Shown here: positions 1 to 8,728 of the stretch, in pieces
Numbering within the stretch: position 1 is the stretch's first letter
Layout of the letters: every line of letters starts with the position of its first letter
From: Melioribacteraceae bacterium
GTDB lineage: Bacteria > Bacteroidota > Ignavibacteria > Ignavibacteriales > Melioribacteraceae
NCBI GenBank assembly: GCA_030584085.1
Contig: CP129490.1
Span: 3,629,511-3,693,510, forward strand
Direction: 5' to 3'
DNA: 64,000 nucleotides
Program-made: the position numbers and the translations under genes
Notes under the pieces: model-generated
The model's input: only the letters and a program-made list of their open reading frames with translations
The model's database searches: none
What the model was told of the DNA's origin: nothing

Positions 1-254
1 CAAGCTGGTTATTTCTTGCAGTCATATTAATAAGCAGTTTGCTAAATGCCGTTTACTTTTTTAGAATTCTTGAAAAAGTTTATATGAAATCTCCGGAAGG
101 ATCGGAAGTAAAAGAAAAAGTAAAGAAAAATGAAATTAAGTTTTCTATGTTGATACCGATTTTGGTCTTAGCAATCGGTTTGATTGTGTTGGGTATATTG
201 AACTTTATTATAGTTGAACACATTTATAAAATGATGCCGGAAGGTATGTTGTGA
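1..254 (+). CDS. Antiporter membrane subunit, C-terminal end only (MrpD/NuoN-like)
   Basis: The open frame is already running at the left edge (first full codon at base 3) and stops with TGA at 252-254, so only about 83 C-terminal residues are visible. They contain a hydrophobic stretch with Ser-Leu-Leu-Asn-Ala-Val-Tyr-Phe-Phe, a pattern common in the last helices of proton-conducting antiporter subunits, a charged Lys/Glu loop, and a final transmembrane helix. The next two large genes are clear members of the same family on the same strand, so this is probably the first of three MrpD/NuoN-like subunits in one operon. Assignment to the family is inferred from the short tail and context; the exact subunit cannot be told. 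No start is visible. Confidence 0.6.
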   Translation, partial: SWLFLAVILISSLLNAVYFFRILEKVYMKSPEGSEVKEKVKKNEIKFSMLIPILVLAIGLIVLGILNFIIVEHIYKMMPEGML

Positions 255-282
255 TGAATACAAAGAAGGAATAAACAAAAAG

Positions 283-374
283 TGTCATTCTGACCCAGAT
301 AAGTCGGGGGAAGAATCTCATTTAAAGCAAACTGAGATTCCTCGGTCGTCAAAAAACGACTCCTTCGGAATGAC
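283..374. repeat. Palindromic intergenic element with GTCATTC/GAATGAC ends
   Basis: The gap between two antiporter genes is filled by a nested imperfect palindrome. Outer arms are gtcattc (284-290) and gaatgac (368-374). Inner arms are gaatctca (313-320) and tgagattc (333-340), and a small gtcgt/acgac pair lies at 345-349 and 356-360. This looks like a dispersed REP-type element; elements with these ends are common in Bacteroidota-related genomes. Only one copy is seen here. As it lies inside an operon it would be transcribed and could fold as a hairpin between the two reading frames. Confidence 0.7.
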
Positions 375-394
375 GCTGACTTAATAGTTAATAC

Positions 395-1891
395 ATGGAA
401 ATAATTTCTACATATAATTCTGCAATTCCTTTTTATGCCGTAATGGTTTCGCTGCTTGCGGTTCCGCTGATTATTATTAGCCGAAACAATCCCAACTTAC
501 GCGAAGGATGGACAATACTTGCAGCAGTTGTGAAGTTTGTTTTAGTGTTGACATTACTTCCCGCAGCATTGGAAGGTAAAGCCGCAGTATTTAATATTTT
601 AGAAATTGCACCAGGTATTGAACTTGCACTCAAAGCCGATCAATTCGGGATTTTCTTTGCAATTATTGCTTCTGGGCTTTGGATATTCACTTCCTTTTAT
701 TCAATCGGTTATGTGCGTGGAAATGACGAGAAAAAACAAACTCGCTATTTTGCAAGTTTTGCAGTTTGTCTATCAGCTACAATCGGAATTGCTTTTTCGA
801 CAAACTTACTTACGTTTATAATTTTTTATGAAGTGTTGACTATTGCAACTTACCCGCTTGTTATTCATAAAGAAAACAAAGAGGCAATTGCCGCGGGTAG
901 AAAGTATTTGCTCTATACATTAACTGCAGGCGTTATTCTAATTGCCGCAGCCGGATTAACTTATCACTACACAAACACTTTAGATTTTTCCGCAGGCGGA
1001 ATCTTTTCTGATGTAAACTTATCAAAAGATGCTGTGATTGTTTTATTCATGTTATTCTTAGCCGGAGTAGGAGTTAAAGCCGGTATTATGCCTTTACATA
1101 GCTGGCTTCCCGCCGCAATGGCAGCACCGACTCCCGTTAGCGCCCTGCTTCACGCTGTTGCTGTTGTAAAATCCGGTGTATTTGGTGTCGTTAGAGTAGT
1201 TGGATTTGTCTTCGGTCCCGAGGTGATGGAACAATATGGTTTGAACAATATTTTATTTGTGTTTGCCGGGACGACTATAATTCTTGCATCTTTGCTTGCA
1301 TTCAAACAAGATAATTTGAAAAGGCGACTCGCTTATTCAACGGTCGGACATTTATCATACATTGTACTTGGTGTGTCTCTTCTTTCAACATCTGGATTTA
1401 CCGGTGGAATCATGCACATTTCAACACATGCTACAATGAAGATAACGTTATTCTTCTGTGCCGGCGCGATTTATGTGAATCTTCATAGAGAAAACATTAG
1501 TCAGCTTGACGGAATTGCAAAAGTGATGCCCTGGACAATGGCTGCATTCACAATCGGTTCGATTGGCTTAGCAGGCATTCCGCCAATAAATGGTTTTATT
1601 AGCAAATGGTTCTTAGGCATCGGATCTTTAGAAGCCGGGATGGATATAGGATTAACAATATTATTATTAAGTGGGTTGTTAAACGCGGGTTACTTCTTCC
1701 CTATTATTTATCGCGCTTATTTTAAAGAGGGAACCGGTTTGGAAAACTATGGCGAGGCGAACAAACTGATGGTTGTACCAATCGTTATCACGGCAACGCT
1801 TTCGGTTTTATTCGGTTTGTTCCCTGATCTATTTTTTAATTTCTTTGATCTCGCCGTAAGCATTACGACCGATGTTATGAGGGGATTTTAA
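395..1891 (+). CDS. Proton-conducting antiporter subunit (MrpD/NuoN/NuoL family)
   Basis: A 498-residue polytopic membrane protein of the family that moves protons or sodium in Mrp antiporters, complex I and membrane-bound hydrogenases. The central proton-antiporter domain is seen between about residues 120 and 420, with the conserved Glu in Phe-Tyr-Glu-Val-Leu-Thr and the Lys in Gly-Val-Lys-Ala-Gly followed by Pro-Leu-His-Ser-Trp-Leu-Pro, then His-Ala-Val-Ala-Val-Val-Lys-Ser-Gly. These are the residues that form the ion path in the family. It starts at ATG 395 after a palindromic repeat and is followed within one base by a small membrane protein gene and then a second large paralogue. MrpD-type is favoured because no other complex I subunit is visible, but the rest of the operon lies outside the window. 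Confidence 0.85.
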   Translation: MEIISTYNSAIPFYAVMVSLLAVPLIIISRNNPNLREGWTILAAVVKFVLVLTLLPAALEGKAAVFNILEIAPGIELALKADQFGIFFAIIASGLWIFTSFYSIGYVRGNDEKKQTRYFASFAVCLSATIGIAFSTNLLTFIIFYEVLTIATYPLVIHKENKEAIAAGRKYLLYTLTAGVILIAAAGLTYHYTNTLDFSAGGIFSDVNLSKDAVIVLFMLFLAGVGVKAGIMPLHSWLPAAMAAPTPVSALLHAVAVVKSGVFGVVRVVGFVFGPEVMEQYGLNNILFVFAGTTIILASLLAFKQDNLKRRLAYSTVGHLSYIVLGVSLLSTSGFTGGIMHISTHATMKITLFFCAGAIYVNLHRENISQLDGIAKVMPWTMAAFTIGSIGLAGIPPINGFISKWFLGIGSLEAGMDIGLTILLLSGLLNAGYFFPIIYRAYFKEGTGLENYGEANKLMVVPIVITATLSVLFGLFPDLFFNFFDLAVSITTDVMRGF

Positions 1892-1892
1892 G

Positions 1893-2114
1893 ATGAAAAA
1901 ATGGCATTGGATATTATTGGGGGTAATTACTTTGATAACACTGTTTTCTGAATTTGTATTACTAGCAGATTACCCGAAGAAACATTGGTGGAGTTACATT
2001 CCCGCATTCTACATCCTTTGGGGATTTGTCGGTTGTGTTGCCATAATTTATATATCAAAGTGGCTGGGAAAATTATTCATTCAAAGAAAAGAAGATTACT
2101 ACGATGCCGATTAA
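1893..2114 (+). CDS. Small two-helix membrane protein in antiporter operon
   Basis: A 73-residue protein with two predicted transmembrane segments (about residues 5-27 and 38-58) and a basic then acidic tail. It begins one base after the stop of the preceding antiporter subunit and overlaps the next one by 11 bases, so the three are surely co-translated. I do not recognise a named family. Similar short hydrophobic genes are found between antiporter-subunit genes in Mrp-like clusters, so it is probably a small accessory subunit of the same complex. That role is inferred from position only. Confidence 0.75.
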   Translation: MKKWHWILLGVITLITLFSEFVLLADYPKKHWWSYIPAFYILWGFVGCVAIIYISKWLGKLFIQRKEDYYDAD

Positions 2115-3828
2115 CATGATGATCATACCGGCATATTATATGATATTCGGTGCATTGATTTTGCCGTTGCTACCGCAGAAGATTCGCTCGGGAAGTTTTC
2201 TTCTTTTCCCTCTGTTGGCGCTTATAACTATTTGGTCTTTCCCAATAGATCATGTAATAAAAATAAACTTTCTTAATTATGAATTAATCCTCGGTGAGTT
2301 CAACCGGTTAAACAGAATCTTTGGAACCATCTTTTCAATCATAGCAATAATCGGCGGAGTTTATTCGTATCACTTAAAAGAAAAAGGTCAGCAATCGGCA
2401 GCTCTGTTATATGCCGGCGGTGCGCTCGGAGTTACTTTTGCCGGAGATTATTTTACGCTCTTTGTCTTTTGGGAATTGATGGCTGTTGCTTCGACTTATT
2501 TAATCTGGGCAAGAAGAACTAAAGAATCCGCAAATGCAGGTATGCGTTATTTAATTGTGCATCTCTTCGGTGGAAGTTTATTGCTAGCCGGAATTATTTT
2601 AAACATTTATTCAACCGGTTCAATCATTATAACAAGTCTTACTCCCGATGGCTCAATTTCATCTTGGTTAATATTAGTTGGTGTTGCGCTAAACACAGCT
2701 ATTCCGCCGTTACATGCTTGGCTTGCAGATGCTTATCCTAAAGCTACTGTTACGGGTGCTGTTTTCTTGAGTGCCTTTACAACAAAGTCTGCCGTACTAA
2801 TTCTTATTAAGATTTTTGCCGGGTGGGAAGTGTTGATTTTCTTCGGTGTAATGATGGCACTGTACGGTGTTGTATATGCCGTACTTGCTAATGACATCAG
2901 AGAAATACTTGCGTATCATATAATTAGTCAGGTTGGTTACATGGTAGCGGGTGTCGGTATCGGAACCGAGATGGCAATTAACGGAACAACAGCTCACGCA
3001 TTTAGTCACATTTTATATAAAGCATTGCTGTTTATGGGCGCCGGTGTTGTACTTCATACAACCGGGAGAAGTAAACTAACAGAGCTTGGGGGAATAGCAA
3101 AAAAGCAGCCGGTAACTCTATGGCTTTATATGATCGGTGCGTTTTCAATTTCCGGATTCCCGTTGTTCAACGGATTTATAAGTAAATCAATGGTTGTCTC
3201 GGCTGCAGGCGAAGCTCATTTTGATACCGCAATGTTATTATTATTGCTTGCATCAGTCGGTACGTTTTTACACACCGGACTTAAGCTTCCATACTTCACG
3301 TGGTGGAGTAAATCAAAAGAAGAAATCGAACCGACAAAACCACCGGTTAACATGCACGTCGGAATGCTTCTCGCTGCAATTCTCTGCACACTTTTCGGTG
3401 TGTATCCGACTTTGCTTTATGATTACCTGCCGTTCACTGTTAATTATGAACCGTATACAATTTATCACCTTACTGAATCGATACAGATTTTGACTTTTAC
3501 GTTTATTGCGTTTTGGCTGCTTCGTAAAAAACTTGAGGGAGAACCAACACTTGCGCTTGACACTGATTGGTTTTACAGAAGACCGGCAAGGTTAATACAA
3601 AAAGTCTTTGTCGATAGTCTTGAAACGGTATTTAATTATACAGAAAAACTTGCGCTCAGTTTATCCAAAGAGATTATAAGAGTTAGCCGCAATCCATTAA
3701 TACTTTTTGATAAAAGCGAATCGGATAGAGATTATGATCCTGATTTACATCGTGCTACAACTCATCTTTTATTAATGTTGATCATCCTCAGCTTTGCTGT
3801 GTTTTTTCTTTTTAGTATTATTATTTAA
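2104..3828 (+). CDS. Proton-conducting antiporter subunit, long form (MrpD-like)
   Basis: A 574-residue paralogue of the gene at 395-1891. It has the family's Glu in Phe-Trp-Glu-Leu-Met, the Pro-Pro-Leu-His-Ala-Trp-Leu motif and the following Lys-Ser-Ala-Val helix, and His-Ile-Leu-Tyr-Lys-Ala-Leu further on. About 100 extra residues follow the core: a charged, probably lateral amphipathic helix and a last transmembrane segment (about 553-573). The first ATG overlaps the small upstream gene by 11 bases; an ATG four codons later is also possible. It ends the visible operon. The ion moved (sodium or proton) cannot be read from sequence. Confidence in the family is high, in the precise complex only moderate. 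Confidence 0.85.
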   Translation: MPINMMIIPAYYMIFGALILPLLPQKIRSGSFLLFPLLALITIWSFPIDHVIKINFLNYELILGEFNRLNRIFGTIFSIIAIIGGVYSYHLKEKGQQSAALLYAGGALGVTFAGDYFTLFVFWELMAVASTYLIWARRTKESANAGMRYLIVHLFGGSLLLAGIILNIYSTGSIIITSLTPDGSISSWLILVGVALNTAIPPLHAWLADAYPKATVTGAVFLSAFTTKSAVLILIKIFAGWEVLIFFGVMMALYGVVYAVLANDIREILAYHIISQVGYMVAGVGIGTEMAINGTTAHAFSHILYKALLFMGAGVVLHTTGRSKLTELGGIAKKQPVTLWLYMIGAFSISGFPLFNGFISKSMVVSAAGEAHFDTAMLLLLLASVGTFLHTGLKLPYFTWWSKSKEEIEPTKPPVNMHVGMLLAAILCTLFGVYPTLLYDYLPFTVNYEPYTIYHLTESIQILTFTFIAFWLLRKKLEGEPTLALDTDWFYRRPARLIQKVFVDSLETVFNYTEKLALSLSKEIIRVSRNPLILFDKSESDRDYDPDLHRATTHLLLMLIILSFAVFFLFSIII

Positions 3829-3903
3829 TCGAACACAAATATCATTTAGTTTATCTAATGCTTTTTACTGGCATCTTTTTATTATAACATAAAAAGGAAC
3901 CTC

Positions 3904-4947
3904 ATGCGAAATATTTTAATATCCATAATTCTGTTTTCATCACTCTTTGCACAAGAAAAAATTATTGTGGGGACAAAAGTAGCCGAACCTTTTGTAATTA
4001 AGCAAAACGGAGCTTGGGAGGGTTTATCATTCGATCTATGGCAAAAAATTTCTACAGAATTACAATACGAATATGAAGTAAAAGAATATGATCTTGAGGG
4101 ATTAGTAGCAGCGGTTGAAAATGAAGAGGTCGATATAGCTGTTTCGCCTTTAACAATTACAGCAGCTCGCGAAGAAAAAATGGATTTTACTCTTCCCTAT
4201 CTGGTTACCGGATTGAGCATTGCCGTTGCTGTAAAGGAGGAATCCGGTTTTTTAAGCTTGGCAAAAAATTTGCTTTCTGTTGAGTTTATAAGTACGGTTG
4301 GTGTTCTTATTATTATTCTGTTTCTTGTCGGACTGCTAACCTGGTTTTTTGAACGAAAGAAAAATCCGGAACAATTCGGCGATGGAAAGTCGAAGGGATT
4401 GTGGTCAAGTTTTTGGTTTGCTGCTGTTACTATGACAACAGTAGGATACGGTGACAAAGCACCTAAATCCATAGGTGGGAGAGTTATCTCTCTAATTTGG
4501 ATGTTTACGGCAATTATAATTATTTCCAGCATTACGGCGGCTATAGCTTCCGCATTAACTGTAGGTAAGCTTGAAACGAAAATTAAAGGATTGAGCGACC
4601 TTTATAGCACAACCGTTGGGACTATTCCAAGCTCGACTGCAGAAAGTTTTCTTGTTGATAAAAGAATCAATTATTTATCGTATAGTGACGTCTCAAAAGG
4701 TTTAGAAGCTATCGCAACCGGTAATCTTGACGCCTTTGTGTATGATGCCCCGATAATGAAATATCTAATTAAGAAAAATGGACTTCCGGGAAAAGTTAAG
4801 GTGCTGCCAAACGAACTTGAACAAGTATATTATGGTTTTGCGCTTCACGAAGGAAGCAAATTAAGAGAGCCTTTGAATCGAAGAATTATCGACATAATCA
4901 GTAATCCATCCTGGGAAGATTTACAGTACAAGTATTTTGGCGAGTAA
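3904..4947 (+). CDS. GluR0-like ligand-gated potassium channel
   Basis: A 347-residue protein with the architecture of prokaryotic glutamate-receptor channels. Order: signal peptide (1-16, ending Phe-Ala-Gln); first lobe of a periplasmic amino-acid-binding domain (about 18-110) with Pro-Leu-Thr-Ile-Thr-Ala-Ala-Arg ending at Arg89; transmembrane helix (about 128-149); pore loop with selectivity filter Thr-Val-Gly-Tyr-Gly-Asp at 179-184; second helix (about 192-216); second binding lobe (about 228-345) with Tyr-Asp-Ala-Pro at 280-283. In known members the Arg binds the ligand carboxylate and the Asp/Glu its amino group, so an amino acid or similar ligand is likely. The filter predicts potassium selectivity. 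Preceded by aaggaacctc at a plausible ribosome-binding distance. It stands alone between unrelated genes. Confidence 0.85.
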   Translation: MRNILISIILFSSLFAQEKIIVGTKVAEPFVIKQNGAWEGLSFDLWQKISTELQYEYEVKEYDLEGLVAAVENEEVDIAVSPLTITAAREEKMDFTLPYLVTGLSIAVAVKEESGFLSLAKNLLSVEFISTVGVLIIILFLVGLLTWFFERKKNPEQFGDGKSKGLWSSFWFAAVTMTTVGYGDKAPKSIGGRVISLIWMFTAIIIISSITAAIASALTVGKLETKIKGLSDLYSTTVGTIPSSTAESFLVDKRINYLSYSDVSKGLEAIATGNLDAFVYDAPIMKYLIKKNGLPGKVKVLPNELEQVYYGFALHEGSKLREPLNRRIIDIISNPSWEDLQYKYFGE

Positions 4948-4998
4948 TCTTTTGTAGCTAGATAAAACTCTCTCACAAACATTTCATATCTTTGTGAA

Positions 4999-5715
4999 AT
5001 GAAAACTAAAGAACAATTACATCTACCCGGGGGCAACTCTCAACTTAACTATGTATTAGAAAACGTTGATCTTATCGATAAAACTATTCTTGTCATTGGT
5101 ACCGGCAGCGAGCTTGCTGTAAAACTTTTTCTTAATAACGGGGCTTCAAAAATTGAATTGATAGTTGAGGATTATGACTCGCTGTTGAATTCAAGATTAG
5201 CACTTGATCAAATAGAATCTATAAATCCTAAGATGATGGATTTTGAGATTACTGATTTTAACGAGAATACATTCGACCTAGTTTATGCTCAAGCGTCCAT
5301 CTCGGGAAGCAAGCGAAATAGAATTATAAAGGAAATCAAAAGAATTATTAAAAAAGATGGGATATTAATAGTTGGTGAAATTGTAAAGCTTGAGAAGTTA
5401 GTTCCGCAATTTGTGAATGATATGTTCAGCGATTCTGATTTGGATCCACTTTATACCGAAGACATTAAAAACTACTATTTTCAACGTGGATGGGACGTGC
5501 AGGAAACTATCGATCATTCTCCAAAATTGAACGAATACTATTCAACAAATCTCGAGATGTTGAGTAAGTCGCTTAAAGAGTTATCCGATAATGAAAAAAG
5601 TTATTACAAAAAGTTGATTAACCAAATCAGCCATCAATCCAAAGCTTATCTTAAACAAGGTGCCGATAGATTCATTGGTTTTTCCATTTTAAAAGCAATT
5701 ATGAACGATCGTTAG
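4999..5715 (+). CDS. Class I SAM-dependent methyltransferase-like protein
   Basis: A 238-residue soluble protein. Residues about 28-36 (Thr-Ile-Leu-Val-Ile-Gly-Thr-Gly-Ser) match the glycine-rich first strand-loop of a Rossmann-type SAM-binding fold, with an acidic end of the second strand (Ile-Val-Glu-Asp-Tyr) and Phe-Asp-Leu-Val-Tyr-Ala as the fourth strand, then Ile-Ile-Lys-Lys-Asp-Gly-Ile-Leu-Ile. This resembles methyltransferase domains but the substrate is unknown and the motif I is imperfect. The C-terminal third is helical and charged. The stop is one base before the RlmD start, so the two are probably one transcript. A TAnnTTTG-like box (4987-4994) lies just before the start, but no matching -33 element was found. 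Confidence 0.65.
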   Translation: MKTKEQLHLPGGNSQLNYVLENVDLIDKTILVIGTGSELAVKLFLNNGASKIELIVEDYDSLLNSRLALDQIESINPKMMDFEITDFNENTFDLVYAQASISGSKRNRIIKEIKRIIKKDGILIVGEIVKLEKLVPQFVNDMFSDSDLDPLYTEDIKNYYFQRGWDVQETIDHSPKLNEYYSTNLEMLSKSLKELSDNEKSYYKKLINQISHQSKAYLKQGADRFIGFSILKAIMNDR

Positions 5716-5716
5716 C

Positions 5717-7141
5717 ATGAAAAAAGGTGACATTTTAGAATTAGAAATAACCGGGTACGCCTTTGAAGGTAAGGGTATAGCAAAAATCCATCGTGATGAT
5801 TCAGAAAAAAAATATGTGATTTTTGCCGATGGCTCATATCCCGGGGACAAAGTAAAAGTTGAGCTTCGAAGAATTAAAAAATCATACGCCGAATCAAAAG
5901 TAATTGAAGTTATAGAACCTTCCGAAGAAAGAACCAGAGCACGTTGCAATTATTTTGGAATCTGTGGTGGTTGCAAACAGCAAGATTTAAAATATGAGAT
6001 CCAGTTAAAATATAAAGCTGAGCAAGTCAAAGATGTTTTTGAACGAATCGGTGGATTAAAAGATTTCGAAATGTTAACAATCGTTCCTTCCCAGAAAGTA
6101 TTCTATTATCGCAATAAAATGGAATTTTCATTTGCCGATAAACGATGGTTGTTTCCGGAAGAAATCAACAATAGAGATGAAATCAAAGATCAGAATTTTG
6201 CATTAGGATTACACATTCCTCGCATGTTCGACAAAGTATTGGATATTAACGAGTGTTATCTTCAGTCTGAAGACAGCACAAAAATTCTAAATTTCACTAG
6301 GGACTTTTTTAAGTCAACCGGCACATCAATTTACTCAACAAAGACTCACGAAGGCTATTTAAGAAACCTTGTTATCAAGCAATCTCATCACACAAACGAC
6401 TTGATGGTTAATTTGGTGACTTCCAAATTAGATGAACAGTTGTTCACAAAATATGCCGAAGAACTGCTTAAAATTGAACCGAAAATCACAACTATTGTAA
6501 ATAATATTAACGAGAAAAAAGCTCAAATTGCCGTTGGTGATTTTGAGCGAATTTTTCACGGAAACGGTGTAATTTTTGATAAAATCGGTCAATTTTTGTT
6601 CAGAATTAGTCCAAATTCGTTTTTCCAAACAAACTCTATTCAGGCTGAAAATCTTTATGAAACGGCTCTTGCTTTTGCAGAGTTTTCGGGAGATGAAATT
6701 GTATACGATTTGTATTCCGGAGCTGGTACAATTTCAATCTTTGTCTCGCCTCACGTAAAGCAAGTCTATGCTTTTGAAAGTGTTGAGGCTGCTGTTAAAG
6801 ATGCCGCTTCAAACACCGAATTAAATAAAATAACAAATGTTCATTTTGAGTTAGCTGACTTGAACAAGTCTTTTCTGACGATAATAGAGGAAAAATTGCT
6901 GCCGAAACCTGATGTTGTAATTACAGATCCGCCGCGTGCCGGCATGAATCCCAAAACAATTAACGATGTTATTGAACTCTCGCCTAAGAAAATAGTTTAT
7001 GTAAGTTGCAATCCGGCAACTCAAGCTCGTGATATCAAAATGCTTGTTGAATCTGGATACAAATTAATAAAAATCCGACCGGTGGATATGTTTCCACATA
7101 CATTCCATATCGAAAATGTTGCTCTACTTGTAAAAGTTTAA
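5717..7141 (+). CDS. rlmD: 23S rRNA (uracil-C5)-methyltransferase, RlmD/RumA family
   Basis: A 474-residue RNA methyltransferase with all marks of the family. An N-terminal TRAM domain (about 1-66) binds RNA. A 4Fe-4S cluster site has Cys77, Cys83, Cys86 and a fourth Cys at 180 in Asn-Glu-Cys-Tyr. The SAM domain has Leu-Tyr-Ser-Gly-Ala-Gly-Thr-Ile-Ser, Asp-Pro-Pro-Arg-Ala-Gly, and the catalytic Cys431 in Val-Ser-Cys-Asn-Pro-Ala-Thr. The enzyme makes 5-methyluridine in 23S rRNA. Which uridine cannot be told, since RlmC, RlmD and RlmCD are close relatives; RlmD is the best single name. It starts immediately after the previous gene with no good Shine-Dalgarno sequence, so translational coupling is likely. 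Confidence 0.9.
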   Translation: MKKGDILELEITGYAFEGKGIAKIHRDDSEKKYVIFADGSYPGDKVKVELRRIKKSYAESKVIEVIEPSEERTRARCNYFGICGGCKQQDLKYEIQLKYKAEQVKDVFERIGGLKDFEMLTIVPSQKVFYYRNKMEFSFADKRWLFPEEINNRDEIKDQNFALGLHIPRMFDKVLDINECYLQSEDSTKILNFTRDFFKSTGTSIYSTKTHEGYLRNLVIKQSHHTNDLMVNLVTSKLDEQLFTKYAEELLKIEPKITTIVNNINEKKAQIAVGDFERIFHGNGVIFDKIGQFLFRISPNSFFQTNSIQAENLYETALAFAEFSGDEIVYDLYSGAGTISIFVSPHVKQVYAFESVEAAVKDAASNTELNKITNVHFELADLNKSFLTIIEEKLLPKPDVVITDPPRAGMNPKTINDVIELSPKKIVYVSCNPATQARDIKMLVESGYKLIKIRPVDMFPHTFHIENVALLVKV

Positions 7142-7200
7142 ATTGGCTAATTCCGTTCTTATTGGTGTCTTTCAAAAAATAAAATATAGGTGAGGATAAA

Positions 7201-8667
7201 ATGAAAATCATTATTACCCTTTTTATAAGTTTTTTAACGATGATCAACGCTCAAAATTTCGAGATCTTCGAAAAGTATTTCGAGGATTCAACCTTAAGAA
7301 TTGATTACATTCATAAAGGTAATGCCGAAACGGAAAGTATTTCATTGGTTGAGAAATTTAAATACGGAACATGGGCGGGTAGTAGAAAAAATTTAATTGA
7401 CAGTTTCAACAACGGCGCTTACTATCTTAAACTTTATGATCCAAATACCAACGAGGTTATCTATTCAAAAGGATATGATAGTTATTTTAAAGAATATCAA
7501 ACAAGTCAAGATGCAATTGAGGGAAAAGTAAAAAGCTTTGAAGAAGTCGCATTAATTCCGTTTCCTAAAGTGCCGGTCAATTTTTCAATTGAGAAAAGAC
7601 AAGACGATAATAGTTTTAAAAATGTATTCAGTTTAAATATCGATCCCAAGGAAGATTCTTTTAGTGATTTACAAGTTGATTTCTCTAATTATAAAATTAT
7701 TAAATCACATATCGGCGGCGAACCTCATTCAAAAGTTGATGTTGTAATTCTTGGTGACGGCTACACAAAAGAAGAAGTTGATAAATTTGAAAAAGACATC
7801 AACCATTTTACCGAAGTATTCTTTTCGCTTGAACCATACACCTCGATGAACGATTATTTTAATATTTACGGTGTATTAAATCCATCCGAAGATAGCGGCG
7901 TTGACGAACCTCGTGCAGAAATTTATAAAGAGACGACTCTTAACTCTACGTTTAATTCAATGGGTTCTGAAAGATACTTGTTAACCGAATCTGTTCACAC
8001 TGTTTATGATGTTGCCTCGATTGTTCCATTTGATGCAATTTTTATAATGGCAAATCATAAAAGATACGGCGGAGGAGGTATTTATAATTTCTATTGTACG
8101 TTTACTTCCGACACACAATTCCGAGATTATATTTTTCTTCACGAATTCGGTCATTCTTTTACAGGACTTGCGGACGAATACTACACATCTGATGTAGCTT
8201 ACTCAGATTTTTATAAACCGGATAGAGAGCCTGCCGAACCAAACATCACGGCGCTTTTGGATAAAGATAATCTGAAGTGGAAAGATCTTGTTGAAGATGA
8301 TACACCAATACCAACATCATGGAATAAAGAGGAGTTTGATCTGATAGGTTACGAATGGCAAAAAGAAAGAAACAAATTGAACAATGAAATTACGGAATTG
8401 AAAAAGAATAAAGCAGCAAAAGAAGAAATTGAAGCGGCTGAAAAGAATTATGATCTGAAGGATAAAGCGAATACAGAGAAAGTTGTTGCTCACTTACGAG
8501 CTAATGAGTATTACGGAAAAGTTGGTGCATTTGAAGGAGCCGGTTACATGCAATATGGTTTTTATAGACCAATGCTTGATTGTATTATGTTTTCAAAGGG
8601 AGTAAAACCTTTTTGCGATGTTTGTAAAGAAGCAATTAAAAATGTGATTCTGCATTACGCGGAATAA
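7201..8667 (+). CDS. Secreted M64-family metallopeptidase
   Basis: A 488-residue exported protein with a signal peptide (about 1-17, Thr-Met-Ile-Asn-Ala-Gln). The zinc site is His-Glu-Phe-Gly-His at 314-318, followed by Ser-Phe-Thr-Gly-Leu-Ala-Asp-Glu-Tyr-Tyr, the signature of peptidase family M64 (IgA-peptidase-type). The N-terminal part (about 20-170) is a beta-rich domain usual in these proteins, and the C-terminus has the conserved Met-Phe-Ser-Lys-Gly followed by Cys-Asp-Val-Cys. A charged coiled-coil-like insert lies at about 380-430. Substrate is unknown; cleavage of immunoglobulin is not implied in a free-living organism. Preceded by a purine-rich site (ggtgaggata) and followed by a terminator. 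Confidence 0.85.
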   Translation: MKIIITLFISFLTMINAQNFEIFEKYFEDSTLRIDYIHKGNAETESISLVEKFKYGTWAGSRKNLIDSFNNGAYYLKLYDPNTNEVIYSKGYDSYFKEYQTSQDAIEGKVKSFEEVALIPFPKVPVNFSIEKRQDDNSFKNVFSLNIDPKEDSFSDLQVDFSNYKIIKSHIGGEPHSKVDVVILGDGYTKEEVDKFEKDINHFTEVFFSLEPYTSMNDYFNIYGVLNPSEDSGVDEPRAEIYKETTLNSTFNSMGSERYLLTESVHTVYDVASIVPFDAIFIMANHKRYGGGGIYNFYCTFTSDTQFRDYIFLHEFGHSFTGLADEYYTSDVAYSDFYKPDREPAEPNITALLDKDNLKWKDLVEDDTPIPTSWNKEEFDLIGYEWQKERNKLNNEITELKKNKAAKEEIEAAEKNYDLKDKANTEKVVAHLRANEYYGKVGAFEGAGYMQYGFYRPMLDCIMFSKGVKPFCDVCKEAIKNVILHYAE

Positions 8668-8690
8668 TTAAATAGATTGGGAAAGCAGAT

Positions 8691-8726
8691 AAAGCGGCAG
8701 AGAAAAAATTAATCTCTGCCGTTTTC
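8691..8726 (+). terminator. Rho-independent terminator after the M64 gene
   Basis: A hairpin with arms cggcagaga (8695-8703) and tctctgccg (8713-8721), followed by ttttc. It lies in the 61-bp gap between two converging genes and could serve both, since the left side is A-rich. Confidence 0.75.
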
Positions 8727-8728
8727 AT

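Noticed and set aside
4197-4532. 111-residue minus-strand frame inside the GluR0-like gene
   Set aside because: It mirrors the pore and helix region of a well-supported gene and shows no protein-like pattern.
4999-5715. Calling the gene a specific rRNA methyltransferase because it precedes rlmD
   Set aside because: Motif I is imperfect and no substrate-specific residues are recognised.
7201-8667. Immunoglobulin A protease as functional name
   Set aside because: The family label is historical; nothing in the window points to a host or to IgA cleavage.
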